A stretch of DNA of 42,923 nucleotides, from NCBI GenBank assembly GCA_028282145.1, contig JANQIN010000026.1, positions 1 to 42,923 on the forward strand, read 5' to 3'. A program made the translations under genes and the position numbers. The notes beneath the pieces were generated by a model that was not told the DNA's origin, did no database searches, and saw nothing but the letters and a program-made list of their open reading frames with translations. Positions 29,381-38,138 of this stretch are shown here, in pieces; within the stretch, counting starts at the first letter, position 1, and the number at the start of each line of letters is the position of its first letter. The DNA is from Thermodesulfobacteriota bacterium (GTDB lineage Bacteria > Desulfobacterota > Desulfuromonadia > Desulfuromonadales > Geopsychrobacteraceae).

Positions 29381-30199
29381 ATGCCCATCGATATCCAAAT
29401 GGAGGAAATCGCCCAAACCTATCTGATCCCCTGGGGTCTTAAAATCGCCTACGCCGCAGCCATCCTGCTCATCGGCCTTCTGATCACCCGAATTCTTATC
29501 CGCCTGGTCCGTAAACTGCTTGCCAAATCCGGAGCCGATGAAATTCTGGTCAATTTTATCGCGTCCATCGCCAAAGCCATTCTGCTGCTGTTCGTCTTTG
29601 TCGCTTCCCTGGACCAACTGGGTGTGGACACAACCAGTCTGGTTGCCCTGCTCGGTGCCGCCGGCCTGGCCGTTGGTCTGGCCCTCCAGGGATCTCTACA
29701 GAACTTTGCCGCCGGCGTTATGCTGGTTCTGTTTCGGCCGTTTAAGACCGGTGATTTTGTCGAAGCAGGTGGGACATCCGGCATTGTGGAACAGATCACT
29801 ATCTTCAGTACACTGATGCGAACCGGGGACAATCGGGAAGTGATTATCCCCAACGGGGCTATTTACGGCGGCACCATCACCAACTACTCTGCCAGAGCAA
29901 CCCGGCGTATCGACATGGTGTTTGGAATCGGGTACGACGACGATATGAAAAAGGCCAAAGATGTCATCTGGCAGGTTCTGAAGGCCGATGACCGTATTCT
30001 GGCCGATCCCGAACCGGTAGTCGCGGTGGGTGAACTGGCTGACAGTAGTGTCAACTTTGTAGTTCGGCCATGGGTTGCCTCCGGCGATTACTGGCCCGTC
30101 ACCTTTGATCTCAACGAAAAGATCAAAGCTTCTTTTGATACCGAGGGGATCTCCATTCCCTACCCGCAGATGGATCTGCACGTCAACAGTCCCGAATAG
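29381..30199 (+). CDS. MscS-family mechanosensitive ion channel
   Basis: Inner-membrane channel opened by membrane tension during osmotic downshock, 272 residues, close to E. coli MscS length (286). TM1 is about 18-40, TM2 about 60-80, and the pore-lining TM3 with its Gly/Ala repeat is ALLGAAGLAVGLALQGSLQNFAAGVMLV. The cytoplasmic beta and alpha/beta cage follows (FKTGDFVEAGGTSGIVEQI, NREVIIPNGAIYGGTITNYSARATRRIDM). GGAGGAAAAA precedes the start. The family is certain; paralogue identity is not. A structured leader lies just upstream. Confidence 0.93.
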   Translation: MPIDIQMEEIAQTYLIPWGLKIAYAAAILLIGLLITRILIRLVRKLLAKSGADEILVNFIASIAKAILLLFVFVASLDQLGVDTTSLVALLGAAGLAVGLALQGSLQNFAAGVMLVLFRPFKTGDFVEAGGTSGIVEQITIFSTLMRTGDNREVIIPNGAIYGGTITNYSARATRRIDMVFGIGYDDDMKKAKDVIWQVLKADDRILADPEPVVAVGELADSSVNFVVRPWVASGDYWPVTFDLNEKIKASFDTEGISIPYPQMDLHVNSPE

Positions 30200-30206
30200 C
30201 TTCCGT

Positions 30207-30232
30207 ACCCCCGGTGGAGATTGCGCCGGGGG
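30207..30232 (+). terminator. Possible terminator hairpin after mscS
   Basis: CCCCCGG (30208-30214) pairs with CCGGGGG (30226-30232) around an 11-base loop. No T-run follows, so it is a weak candidate. A -10-like TACAAT (30257-30262) follows, ahead of the phosphatase gene. Confidence 0.35.
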
Positions 30233-30281
30233 GTCACTCTCTTCCCTGACCTGCGGTACAATGCGGGTTAAGGAGAGGATG

Positions 30282-30947
30282 ATGTCGACACCCGTACACA
30301 AGGGGCGCCTCCTGGCCGTTGGCGACATTCATGGTTGCCGGAACGCTCTGCAAGTCATTCTCGATCACGTTTCTCCGCGAACGGAAGATCAGTGGATTTT
30401 TCTGGGAGACTACATCGACCGGGGACCGGACAGCCGAGGCGTGCTCGACACCTTGCTGGATTTCTCAGGAAAGTTTCCCAACACGGTCTTCCTCCGCGGG
30501 AATCACGAGCGGATGCTTCTGGACTATCTGGATTCGGGCGACCGATTCCCATACCTTTTGAACGGTGGCCTTTCCACCCTTGCCAACTACGGCGGCTTCA
30601 CCACCGGAATCCCCTCTGCCCACCGACACTTTCTTGAGCAACTTGTCCCTTACCACCAGCAGGATGGCTTCATCTTTGTTCATGCAGGGCTGCGACCGGA
30701 GGTCCCTCTCAAGGATCAATCGGAACATGACCTTCTGTGGATACGGGACGACTTCCTGACGTCAGATTACAGTTGGGGGGACACCGTGGTATTTGGGCAT
30801 ACCCCCCAGAGAACCCCCTTACTGCAGAATGAGAGGATCGGCCTGGATACCGGAGCGGTCTACGGCCGCGAACTGACCTGCTGCGAAGTACACACCCGTC
30901 GATTCTGGAGTGCTTCGGAGGAGTTCATCCGCCCTTCCGACGCCTGA
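30282..30947 (+). CDS. PPP-family serine/threonine protein phosphatase
   Basis: Metallophosphoesterase of the PPP family (bacterial PrpA/PrpB and lambda phosphatase like), 221 residues. Motifs in order are GDIHG (metal-binding Asp and His), GDYIDRGPDS, RGNHE and the later HAG and FGHTPQR histidines. It should dephosphorylate proteins or a diadenosine polyphosphate, and cannot be told apart by sequence. AAGGAGAGG favours ATG 30282 over the adjacent ATG 30279. Its 3' end overlaps the tail of the convergent U32 gene by 23 bases. Confidence 0.9.
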   Translation: MSTPVHKGRLLAVGDIHGCRNALQVILDHVSPRTEDQWIFLGDYIDRGPDSRGVLDTLLDFSGKFPNTVFLRGNHERMLLDYLDSGDRFPYLLNGGLSTLANYGGFTTGIPSAHRHFLEQLVPYHQQDGFIFVHAGLRPEVPLKDQSEHDLLWIRDDFLTSDYSWGDTVVFGHTPQRTPLLQNERIGLDTGAVYGRELTCCEVHTRRFWSASEEFIRPSDA

Positions 30948-32142
30948 GGAGGTCACCGGGAGCCGCACCGGCTGGCAGAGGCATTCTGACCCTCATATTT
31001 GCATGCGCAGACTCAATCCGTTCCCCCTGCAGATTTGAAAATCGATCGGGGGAAAAAGAGAGGGTCCTCATTTTGGGACCCACCAACTCGAGGGTTTCAC
31101 CCGGCAGCACTCTATTCCGGGTATCTGCCACGAGGGTTCCATCTTCCGCGCGGCGGATCACCCCCAGGAAATCGGCTTGTCGCACATAATGGCTGTCGGC
31201 GTCATGAATGGCCGGATCGGTTCGAGGGAACAGAAAACCGGTATCGTAGGGGCGATGGCTGACAGTCTCAAGTTCCTCCCTCCAGGAAGGGTCGACCGTC
31301 CAACCTTCAGGATTCGCCGCCAGGGAATCCAGGGCCGCCCGATAGACCCGGGTCACCACCGCGACATAATAAACGGACTTCATCCGCCCTTCGATCTTAA
31401 AACTGTCGATTCCGGCATTCACCAAGGGGCCCAGATGGTCGATCAGGCAGAGGTCCCGACTGTTGAAAAGATAGGTTCCGCGCTGATCTTCTTCCACCGG
31501 CATCACGTCTCCAGGTCGCATTTCCTCGACAACATGATACTGCCACCGGCAACTGTGACTACAATCTCCACGATTGGCGGACCGGTCATTCATAACCGAG
31601 GAGATGAGACAACGACCGGAGTGAGCAACACACATGGCACCATGGACGAAAGCTTCCAGTGCCATCTCCGCCGGTGTTTGTGACCGAAAAAGGCGGATGT
31701 CTTCCAGGGAGAGCTCCCTGGCCAGATTAATCCGACCGACCCCCGAATCCCACCAGAAGGTTGCCGCATGACCGTTGCAGGTATTGGCTTGGGTGGAAAG
31801 ATGGATACTCCGATCCGGATCGATACGGCGGATGGCCGTCAGAACACCGGGATCGGAGACAATATAGGCGTCTAAATCCAGAGGTTTCAGCTCTTCCAGG
31901 TAATTTTCCAGGGCACCGAATTCACAGGGTTTCAATGAAGCGTTTACCGTCAGGTAGATTTTTTTCTTCATCATACCGGTCAAGCGGCGGGCTTCGCCCA
32001 GCTCTTCCAGGGAAAAGTTTCCAGCGTTGGCACGTAAGCCAAAGTCCTGTCCACCGAGATAGACCGCATCTGCCCCGAAATGAAGAGCCACTTTCAACTT
32101 TTCCATGTCGCCGGCAGGGGCGAGCAATTCAGGCATTCTCAT
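30925..32142 (-). CDS. U32 family peptidase-like protein (TrhP/YegQ type)
   Basis: 405 residues. The TIM-barrel-like N-terminus (MPELLAPAGDMEKLKVALHFGADAVYLGGQDFGLRANAGNFS) and the cysteine-rich region (MCVAHSGRCLIS, NRGDCSHSCRWQYH) are characteristic of U32 proteins that help hydroxylate tRNA position 34 or 23S rRNA, and are proposed to hold an Fe-S cluster. E. coli TrhP is longer (453), so this one has a shorter C-terminus, ending at LLRRRKGG. GGAAAGGAAGGG precedes the start. The last 23 bases overlap the tail of the phosphatase gene on the other strand. Confidence 0.88.
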   Translation of the reverse strand: MRMPELLAPAGDMEKLKVALHFGADAVYLGGQDFGLRANAGNFSLEELGEARRLTGMMKKKIYLTVNASLKPCEFGALENYLEELKPLDLDAYIVSDPGVLTAIRRIDPDRSIHLSTQANTCNGHAATFWWDSGVGRINLARELSLEDIRLFRSQTPAEMALEAFVHGAMCVAHSGRCLISSVMNDRSANRGDCSHSCRWQYHVVEEMRPGDVMPVEEDQRGTYLFNSRDLCLIDHLGPLVNAGIDSFKIEGRMKSVYYVAVVTRVYRAALDSLAANPEGWTVDPSWREELETVSHRPYDTGFLFPRTDPAIHDADSHYVRQADFLGVIRRAEDGTLVADTRNRVLPGETLELVGPKMRTLSFSPDRFSNLQGERIESAHANMRVRMPLPAGAAPGDLLRRRKGG

Positions 32143-32217
32143 CTTCGAATTCCCTTCCTTTCCTAGACTGCGGGCCTAACATACCTGAAATACGGACAAT
32201 TTCAAAGGCGATCAAAC

Positions 32218-32246
32218 TTGACATCCTTAACCGAAGTTTATACTTT
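32218..32246 (+). promoter_or_regulatory. Promoter of the YbgF/LysM operon
   Basis: A perfect -35 TTGACA (32218-32223) is followed by TATACT (32239-32244, 15-base spacer) or TACTTT (32241-32246, 17-base spacer). The predicted start is near 32253, giving a leader of about 30 bases. Confidence 0.6.
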
Positions 32247-32284
32247 TAGGCAGTGAATTCCTGCTTTCCCCGGGTGGTAATGCC

Positions 32285-32962
32285 ATGTTGCGTATGCAAA
32301 GAACCTTCTGGTGGTGGGGTATCCTTACCCTGGCGCTCCTGATTTCAGGATGTGCACCGCCCTCACCGTCTCAACAACCGACCGAAGAAGTTGATCGCCT
32401 CCGCCAGCAACAGAGCGAAATGGCACAAGAACTGCAGTCTCTTCGAGAAGAATTGGCCCGCCTCAAACAAGCGGACGGCGATCCTGTTGCAATGCCGTCG
32501 ACAGGGTCTCTGCCTCCGGGGACAACTCAGCAGGACCTTACGATCCTGACAGAGCCGGAAGCCGAGGGTGCCAAACTCTATCGAGAAGCTTTTCTGGACT
32601 TTTCCGCCGGGCACTATGCGATTGCCATCGCAGGATTCCAGGCTTTTATCGGTGCCCAACCGGAAAGTCCGTTTGTCAACAGCGCCCGCTATTGGCTGGG
32701 GCACTGTTATACGGGGATGGGACAACCGGAACTGGCTGTCCAGAGCTTTGAGCAGTTGATTGAAGAAGCACCGGAAAGTAAACGCGCCCCAACGGCCCTG
32801 GTTCATCTTGCAACGCTCTACCAGCAGTTGAACATGCCGGACCAAGTCCGCAGGGCATTGGACACCTTGCGTTTTGACTATCCCGATAGCTCCGAAAACC
32901 GCCGGATTGAACAGCAAGGGTTCCAACCGGCCCTTGAAGCGACCGAGGGGAAAAATGAATAA
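32285..32962 (+). CDS. YbgF/CpoB-like tetratricopeptide lipoprotein
   Basis: 225 residues. The lipobox LLISGC ends the signal sequence. Residues about 33-65 form a coiled coil (VDRLRQQQSEMAQELQSLREELARLKQ), and residues about 95-220 hold tetratricopeptide-like repeats (ALYREAFLDFSAGHYAIAIAGFQAFI..., SARYWLGHCYTGMGQPELAVQSFEQLIEEAPES...). This is the YbgF/CpoB layout, periplasmic partners of the Tol-Pal system and of peptidoglycan synthesis. Unlike E. coli CpoB it is a lipoprotein. Its stop overlaps the LysM gene by 8 bases. Confidence 0.88.
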   Translation: MLRMQRTFWWWGILTLALLISGCAPPSPSQQPTEEVDRLRQQQSEMAQELQSLREELARLKQADGDPVAMPSTGSLPPGTTQQDLTILTEPEAEGAKLYREAFLDFSAGHYAIAIAGFQAFIGAQPESPFVNSARYWLGHCYTGMGQPELAVQSFEQLIEEAPESKRAPTALVHLATLYQQLNMPDQVRRALDTLRFDYPDSSENRRIEQQGFQPALEATEGKNE

Positions 32963-33965
32963 ATTGATTCAGTTGGTAGCAGCACTGATGTTGTGTCTCT
33001 GTTTCTGTGTCCCTGCCGGGGCAGCACAAGACGAAGGCCGGGTGTACGTCATCAAGAAGGGGGACACCCTCTGGGGGCTGTCCGAACGGTTTATCACCGA
33101 CCCCTATTACTGGCCCAATCTCTGGGCCAACAACCCCTTTATACGTAACCCACATCTGATCTACCCGGGTCAGAAGGTCATGGTCCGCGACGGTCGTCTG
33201 ACGATCATTCCCGAAGGTGGCACCACCGATGGGAGCCAACCGGTTGACCCCTCTTCCCTGCCGCCACTGCCGGACCCCATTGATGAAGTCCGTATCAAAA
33301 CCCACGCCGGCTCGGAAGGGTTTATCGTTGACGATGAGTTCCAGTACAGCGGACGGCTGGTCGATTTTGTCGACACCCGCCTCATTGCAGCGACAGGCGA
33401 CATCGCTTTTGCCGACTTCAAGGTGATCGATGACGTATTTGAAGGGGATGAATTCATGGTGTACCGCAAAAGCCGTGACATTCTGCACCCCAGGACCGGC
33501 AAGCCGTTCGGTACCCTTATCGAGGAACTGGGTTCGGTCCGGGTTCAGTCGATCAACGATCAGGTGGGTACGATGCTGATCATCCGGACTGCTCGAGAGG
33601 TCGCCCGTGGGGATCTGCTGAAACCCGCTGTCAGCTACAACCCGGTCATCACCCTGAAACAGGCACCCAAGACACTCTATGGCGTCGTTGTTACCGGCAG
33701 GGAAGACAAAACCAACCAGGGAGCCAACGAACTGATTTATGTAGACATCGGTTCCAAGATGGGCCTTGAAGTGGGGAACATGCTGGACATCTCCCGCCCG
33801 CGTGAACGCACCAAACACGCCATCAAGGAGGATCTGAAGCTGCCGGAGCGTCTCCTGGGGGTTGCGGTTGTGGTGGATGTCAAACCGAACAGCGCAGTTG
33901 CTCTGCTGGTGAAAAGCGTCGACGCCATCCGCAACGGGGACAGTGTCCGAACCGTTACACCCTGA
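32955..33965 (+). CDS. Secreted LysM domain protein
   Basis: 336 residues. The signal peptide ends near PAGAAQ. A LysM peptidoglycan-binding domain follows at about 28-80 (VYVIKKGDTLWGLSERFITDPYYWPNLWANNPFIRNPHLIYPGQKVMV). The rest (about 95-336) is a beta-rich region repeated in proteins of this group, with no catalytic motif seen. ATG 32955 with AGGGG upstream overlaps the YbgF-like gene, and the two form one operon. It is probably anchored to peptidoglycan. A terminator follows. Confidence 0.88.
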   Translation: MNKLIQLVAALMLCLCFCVPAGAAQDEGRVYVIKKGDTLWGLSERFITDPYYWPNLWANNPFIRNPHLIYPGQKVMVRDGRLTIIPEGGTTDGSQPVDPSSLPPLPDPIDEVRIKTHAGSEGFIVDDEFQYSGRLVDFVDTRLIAATGDIAFADFKVIDDVFEGDEFMVYRKSRDILHPRTGKPFGTLIEELGSVRVQSINDQVGTMLIIRTAREVARGDLLKPAVSYNPVITLKQAPKTLYGVVVTGREDKTNQGANELIYVDIGSKMGLEVGNMLDISRPRERTKHAIKEDLKLPERLLGVAVVVDVKPNSAVALLVKSVDAIRNGDSVRTVTP

Positions 33966-34000
33966 GTCGAAACTGTTCCGGAGAAAATCCGGAGTTGACG

Positions 34001-34025
34001 GGGGCGGGCAACCGCCCCTTTTTTT
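34001..34025 (+). terminator. Rho-independent terminator after the LysM gene
   Basis: GGGGCGG (34001-34007) pairs with CCGCCCC (34012-34018) around a GCAA tetraloop, followed by T7 (34019-34025). It lies within the 5' extension of the dprA frame, which shows that dprA must start further downstream. Confidence 0.9.
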
Positions 34026-34060
34026 GTGCGGGCTTTGAGGCCCTGTTACTGGAGGGGACG

Positions 34061-35161
34061 TTGAATTGCTCAGACCGAATGCGCCATATCCTGCAGGTCC
34101 ATATGGTACCCCAACTTGCACGTAAGGGGATTCCAGCCTTGCTGAAAGCGTTTGGGAGTTGGGAAGGCATCATCGCAGCCACCCCAGACGAATGTTCCGA
34201 ACGCACCGGCCTCCCTTTGAACGCCTGTCAGGCCATTCTCGATACGGAAGACCCTCGCCTGGAAAGGGCTGTCCGCACACTTGAAGATCTGCAGGCTAAA
34301 GTCATCACCTGCCAAGACCCGGGCTACCCCGCAGGCCTGACAACGCTGCCCCAACCACCTCCCGTCCTTTATTACCGCGGCCATCCCCCTACGGTGGAGA
34401 CCGCTCTTGCCATAGTCGGGGCCCGAAAAGCCACCCGGGGCATCTGCCAATTTGTCCAGAAAATGGCGAGGGATCTAACCGGTTATGGTATCTGCATCGT
34501 CAGCGGACTGGCCCGTGGTCTGGATACGGCCGCTCATCAGGGTGCTCTGGAAGGGGGAGGAGCGACTATCGGTGTTCTTGGTTGCGGAATCGACCGAATC
34601 TACCCTGCAGAAAACAGCGCTCTGGCCGAGGCGATGTTGGAAAACGGCACAATCCTGTCGGAATATCCCCCCGGGGTCCCCCCTTTGCCGCAACATTTCC
34701 CGGCACGGAACCGTATCATCAGCGGGCTCAGTCAGGGGGTTCTGGTCGGTGAGGCCACACGCAACAGTGGGTCGCTGATCACCGCCGACTTCGCACTGGA
34801 ACAGGGGCGCGAGGTCTTTGCCCTTCCCGGACTGCCCTATTCCGAGTGGAGTGCCGGCACCAACGACCTCCTGAAACAGGGAGCCCAGCTCGTCACGGAA
34901 GTGGATGATATCCTTCAGGTTCTCTGGCCCTGTCGTCCCACGGTTGCCGCCCAAAAAGCGACGGAAGACCTTGCCGGATCTCTCAGCGGTCCGCAAAAAA
35001 CCGTCCTCGACATGATCGGTCCAACCCCCTGCCACATCGACGAAATCACCCGTCAAAGTGGGTTGACACCTATGGAGGTTTCGGCTACGTTACTCGACCT
35101 AGAACTTCAGGGTGGTGTAGAGCAGTTATCGGGGATGCGGTATATTCGCCGAATCCACTGA
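34061..35161 (+). CDS. dprA: DNA-processing protein DprA
   Basis: Loads RecA on incoming single-stranded DNA during natural transformation, 366 residues from this start. An N-terminal helix-hairpin region is followed by the Rossmann-like DprA core (AIVGARKATRGICQFV, SGLARGLDTAAHQGAL, GVLGCGIDRIYPAENSAL, FPARNRIISGLSQGVLVGEATRNSGSLITADFALEQGREVFALPG). A C-terminal winged-helix-like region includes IDEITRQSGLTPMEVSATLLDLEL. The start is TTG 34061, just after GGAGGGG; the frame continues upstream through a terminator, which cannot be coding. The neighbours smg and topA are typical. Confidence 0.93.
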   Translation: MNCSDRMRHILQVHMVPQLARKGIPALLKAFGSWEGIIAATPDECSERTGLPLNACQAILDTEDPRLERAVRTLEDLQAKVITCQDPGYPAGLTTLPQPPPVLYYRGHPPTVETALAIVGARKATRGICQFVQKMARDLTGYGICIVSGLARGLDTAAHQGALEGGGATIGVLGCGIDRIYPAENSALAEAMLENGTILSEYPPGVPPLPQHFPARNRIISGLSQGVLVGEATRNSGSLITADFALEQGREVFALPGLPYSEWSAGTNDLLKQGAQLVTEVDDILQVLWPCRPTVAAQKATEDLAGSLSGPQKTVLDMIGPTPCHIDEITRQSGLTPMEVSATLLDLELQGGVEQLSGMRYIRRIH

Positions 35162-35191
35162 TGTTGCCACACAACACCAAGAGGAGGTTGC

Positions 35192-35662
35192 TTGAAAGAG
35201 CGTGTTCTGGCCATCGTCAATCTGATCGCACAGTACATCATGGACGATGATGAGATGGCCTTGAATGAGCAGGAGATCGTCGAAGAGCTGCTGACCGTCG
35301 GTTTCGAGGCCGAAGAGATCAGTGCGGCCTTTTCCTGGATGGAAAACATGTCCCAGGAGCAAGCAGGACGTAATAACGACTTTCAGCCCCAGACCGGGAT
35401 TCGGATCTTTACCGAAGAGGAAAAGATGGCAATCTCCTCCGAAGGCCGGGGTTTTCTCCTCCGCCTGCAGCAACTGGGGATTCTCCAGCCTCTGCAGAAA
35501 GAGGAAATCATCGACCGGCTGGTTTATATGAGTGAAGAACCGGCGGACCTGGAAGAGGTCAAGACAGTCACCGCTCTGACGCTGTTCGCCGACACCAACC
35601 AGAAATGGCAGCAGGAGATCCAGAGTATTCTGGGCAATGATCTTACCAGCATTTTTCACTGA
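35192..35662 (+). CDS. smg: Smg family protein (DUF494)
   Basis: 156 residues, acidic, DUF494/Smg family. The N-terminal part (MKERVLAIVNLIAQYIMDDDEMALNEQEIVEELLTVGFEAEEISAAFSWMENM) matches the conserved helical region. The C-terminal half (LLRLQQLGILQPLQKEEIIDRLVYM) suggests a helical repeat. The function is unknown; it is commonly encoded between dprA and topA. Translation starts at TTG 35192, four bases after GAGGAGG. Confidence 0.9.
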   Translation: MKERVLAIVNLIAQYIMDDDEMALNEQEIVEELLTVGFEAEEISAAFSWMENMSQEQAGRNNDFQPQTGIRIFTEEEKMAISSEGRGFLLRLQQLGILQPLQKEEIIDRLVYMSEEPADLEEVKTVTALTLFADTNQKWQQEIQSILGNDLTSIFH

Positions 35663-35740
35663 TCAACCGGGCCGGCGGCCAACGCCACCCGGTCTTTTGC
35701 TATAGTTCTGGGATGAAAATCCACTGGATCGAGGCACTCC

Positions 35741-38119
35741 ATGGCACAAAGTCTTGTCATTGTTGAATCCCCGGCAAAAGCCAAAACCATCGAAAAGTTC
35801 TTGGGCAAAGGCTACAAGGTCCTGGCATCCTACGGCCATGTCCGGGCTCTTCCCAGCAAACAGGGATCGGTCGATACCGAAAAAGGGTTCGAGCCCCTGT
35901 ACCAGGTGCTGCCGGACAGCAAAAAGCACATCTCCGCCCTGAAAAAAGAGGCCGCCAAGGCCGAGGAGCTGATTCTCGCAACAGACCTCGACCGCGAAGG
36001 AGAGGCTATCGCCTGGCACCTGTTGGAGGCTCTGGGGATCGACGAAAGCGCCAACAAACCTCAAGTCAAACGGGTGGTCTTCAATGAGATCACCAAGGAC
36101 GCCATCCTCGGCGCCATGGCCGAACCGCGCACCATCAGTCATGAGCTGGTGGACGCCCAGCAGGCCCGATCTATTCTGGACTACCTTGTGGGCTTTAATC
36201 TGTCCCCTTTCCTGTGGAAGAAAATCCGCTACGGCCTGTCTGCCGGACGGGTCCAGTCGGTCGCTCTTCGGCTGATCTGTGAACGACAGAAAGAGATCGA
36301 CGCCTTTGAGGCTCAGGAATACTGGACCATTGATGCCAGCCTGCAAACCGACGACCAGGCCCAGTTCACCGCTCGACTTCATACCCTGGACGGGAAACGT
36401 CTCGACAAACTGGCTATCGGTTCCGAAAAAGACGCTCAGGCGATTCTCGACGGTCTTTCCGGGGCCGACTGGCAGATCGCTTCACTGGTAAAAAAACAGA
36501 AGAAGCGCAACCCGGCAGCCCCCTTTATCACCAGTACCCTGCAGCAGGAAGCCAGCCGTAAACTCGGGTTCTCCGCACGCAAGACGATGAGCTTGGCGCA
36601 AAAGCTGTATGAGGGGATCGACATCGGCGCAGAAGGCTCTGTCGGCCTGATCACCTATATGCGTACCGATTCGGTGACGCTGTCTACACAGGCGACCGAT
36701 GAGGCCCGCCAGGTCATCATCGACAAATTCGGTTCCCAATATGCTCTCGACAAGGCCCGAGTCTACAAAACCAAGAGCAAGAACGCCCAGGAGGCCCACG
36801 AAGCGATCCGGCCCACCTCGGTGGCTCGCATACCGACCGAAATTAAGAAGTTTCTCTCACCGGATCAGTTCAAGCTTTACAACCTGATCTGGCAACGAAC
36901 CGTCGCTTCCCAGATGGCCACTGCTATCTTTGACGCCACGACCGTTGATATCTCTGCCGGAAGCCGTTGTGGCTTCCGTGCCAGCGGCCAGGTGATCCGC
37001 TTTGCCGGTTTTATGAAGCTCTATATTGAAGGGGTTGATGCCAAAGCCGAAAAGGAAGAATCGGTGGCGCCGGATAGCGAAGAGAAAGAAGGGACCCTGC
37101 CGGCTATGGAAGAAGGCCAGCCTCTGGCCCTGCAGGAACTCCTGCCGGAACAGCACTTTACCCAGCCCCCTCCCCGTTTCACCGAGGCCAGTCTGGTAAA
37201 GACCCTGGAAGAGTACGGCATCGGTCGTCCTTCGACCTACGCCAGCATCATCCAGACCCTGGTGACCCGTAAGTATGTCCGTTTGGACGGCAAGGCGTTT
37301 ATCCCGGAAGATATCGGCAAGGTGGTTTCCGATCTTCTGGTGCAACATTTCAGCACCTACGTCGATTACGATTTCACCGCCGGTCTGGAAGAACAACTGG
37401 ATGCCATCAGCCGGGGCGAAAAGCAGTGGAAGCCGATGCTGGGTGAGTTCTGGCAGCCGTTTATCGATCTGCTGAAGAAAAAAGAAGAAGAGGTCAAGAA
37501 GTCCGACGTCACCACCGAGGCAACGGACAAGAGTTGTCCCGAGTGTTCCAAACCGCTGGTCATCAAACTGGGACGCCGTGGCAAATTCCTGGCCTGCAGC
37601 GGTTTCCCCGACTGCCGCTATACGGAACCTCTGCCGACCAACGGTGAAGAAGCTCCAGCCGAGGAACCGGTACTGTCCGATGTCAAATGTGATAAATGCG
37701 GCGCCCCTTTCCTGATCAAGACCGGCCGTTATGGCAAGTACCACGCCTGCAGCGCCTACCCGGAGTGCAAGAACACGCAACCCCTGGTCAAGCCCAAAGG
37801 AACCGGTATCACCTGTCCTCAGTGCAAGGAAGGGGAAATACAGGAGAAGAAGAGCCGCTACGGCAAGATCTTCTACTCCTGCAATCGCTATCCCAAGTGC
37901 AAGTACGCCCTGTGGAACAAGCCGGTGGAGCAGGAGTGCCCCAGTTGCAAAAATCCCCTGCTGATGGAAAAGACCACCAAGCGCGACGGCACGGTTCTTC
38001 TCTGCCCGGCGGAGGAGTGTGACTACAAAAAGGTCCTGATCCCGCCGGAACCAAAACCGGAGAAGGTGACCAAGAAATCTCCGGCCAAGAAAAAAGCACC
38101 GGTCAAAAAGAAAAGCTGA
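35741..38119 (+). CDS. topA: DNA topoisomerase I
   Basis: Relaxes negative supercoils through a 5'-phosphotyrosine, 792 residues. The Toprim domain is at the N-terminus (LVIVESPAKAKTIEKFL, LATDLDREGEAIAWHLLEAL). The catalytic tyrosine is Y306 in GLITYMRTDSV, and SAGRVQSVALRLICERQKEI is also typical. The C-terminus has three or four topoisomerase zinc fingers of the CxxC type (CPECSKP, CDKCGAPF, CPQCKEGE, CPSCKNP), then a Lys-rich tail (KKSPAKKKAPVKKKS). It sits 78 bases after smg; a weakly terminated leader for trmFO follows. Confidence 0.97.
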   Translation: MAQSLVIVESPAKAKTIEKFLGKGYKVLASYGHVRALPSKQGSVDTEKGFEPLYQVLPDSKKHISALKKEAAKAEELILATDLDREGEAIAWHLLEALGIDESANKPQVKRVVFNEITKDAILGAMAEPRTISHELVDAQQARSILDYLVGFNLSPFLWKKIRYGLSAGRVQSVALRLICERQKEIDAFEAQEYWTIDASLQTDDQAQFTARLHTLDGKRLDKLAIGSEKDAQAILDGLSGADWQIASLVKKQKKRNPAAPFITSTLQQEASRKLGFSARKTMSLAQKLYEGIDIGAEGSVGLITYMRTDSVTLSTQATDEARQVIIDKFGSQYALDKARVYKTKSKNAQEAHEAIRPTSVARIPTEIKKFLSPDQFKLYNLIWQRTVASQMATAIFDATTVDISAGSRCGFRASGQVIRFAGFMKLYIEGVDAKAEKEESVAPDSEEKEGTLPAMEEGQPLALQELLPEQHFTQPPPRFTEASLVKTLEEYGIGRPSTYASIIQTLVTRKYVRLDGKAFIPEDIGKVVSDLLVQHFSTYVDYDFTAGLEEQLDAISRGEKQWKPMLGEFWQPFIDLLKKKEEEVKKSDVTTEATDKSCPECSKPLVIKLGRRGKFLACSGFPDCRYTEPLPTNGEEAPAEEPVLSDVKCDKCGAPFLIKTGRYGKYHACSAYPECKNTQPLVKPKGTGITCPQCKEGEIQEKKSRYGKIFYSCNRYPKCKYALWNKPVEQECPSCKNPLLMEKTTKRDGTVLLCPAEECDYKKVLIPPEPKPEKVTKKSPAKKKAPVKKKS

Positions 38120-38138
38120 AGCCCGCTTTCAAAACCCG

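Noticed and set aside
32416-32432. Sigma-54-like TGGCAC-N5-CTGCA
   Set aside because: It is inside the YbgF-like coding region, the -12 half is imperfect, and no downstream gene start fits.
32676-34121. Long minus-strand open frame of 481 codons
   Set aside because: It lies opposite the LysM and YbgF-like genes, which have signal peptides, domains and operon context; it shows no recognisable domain and is a shadow of the GC-rich coding strand.
36857-37780. Minus-strand open frame of 307 codons within topA
   Set aside because: It lies wholly inside the well-supported topA, without its own ribosome site or domain.
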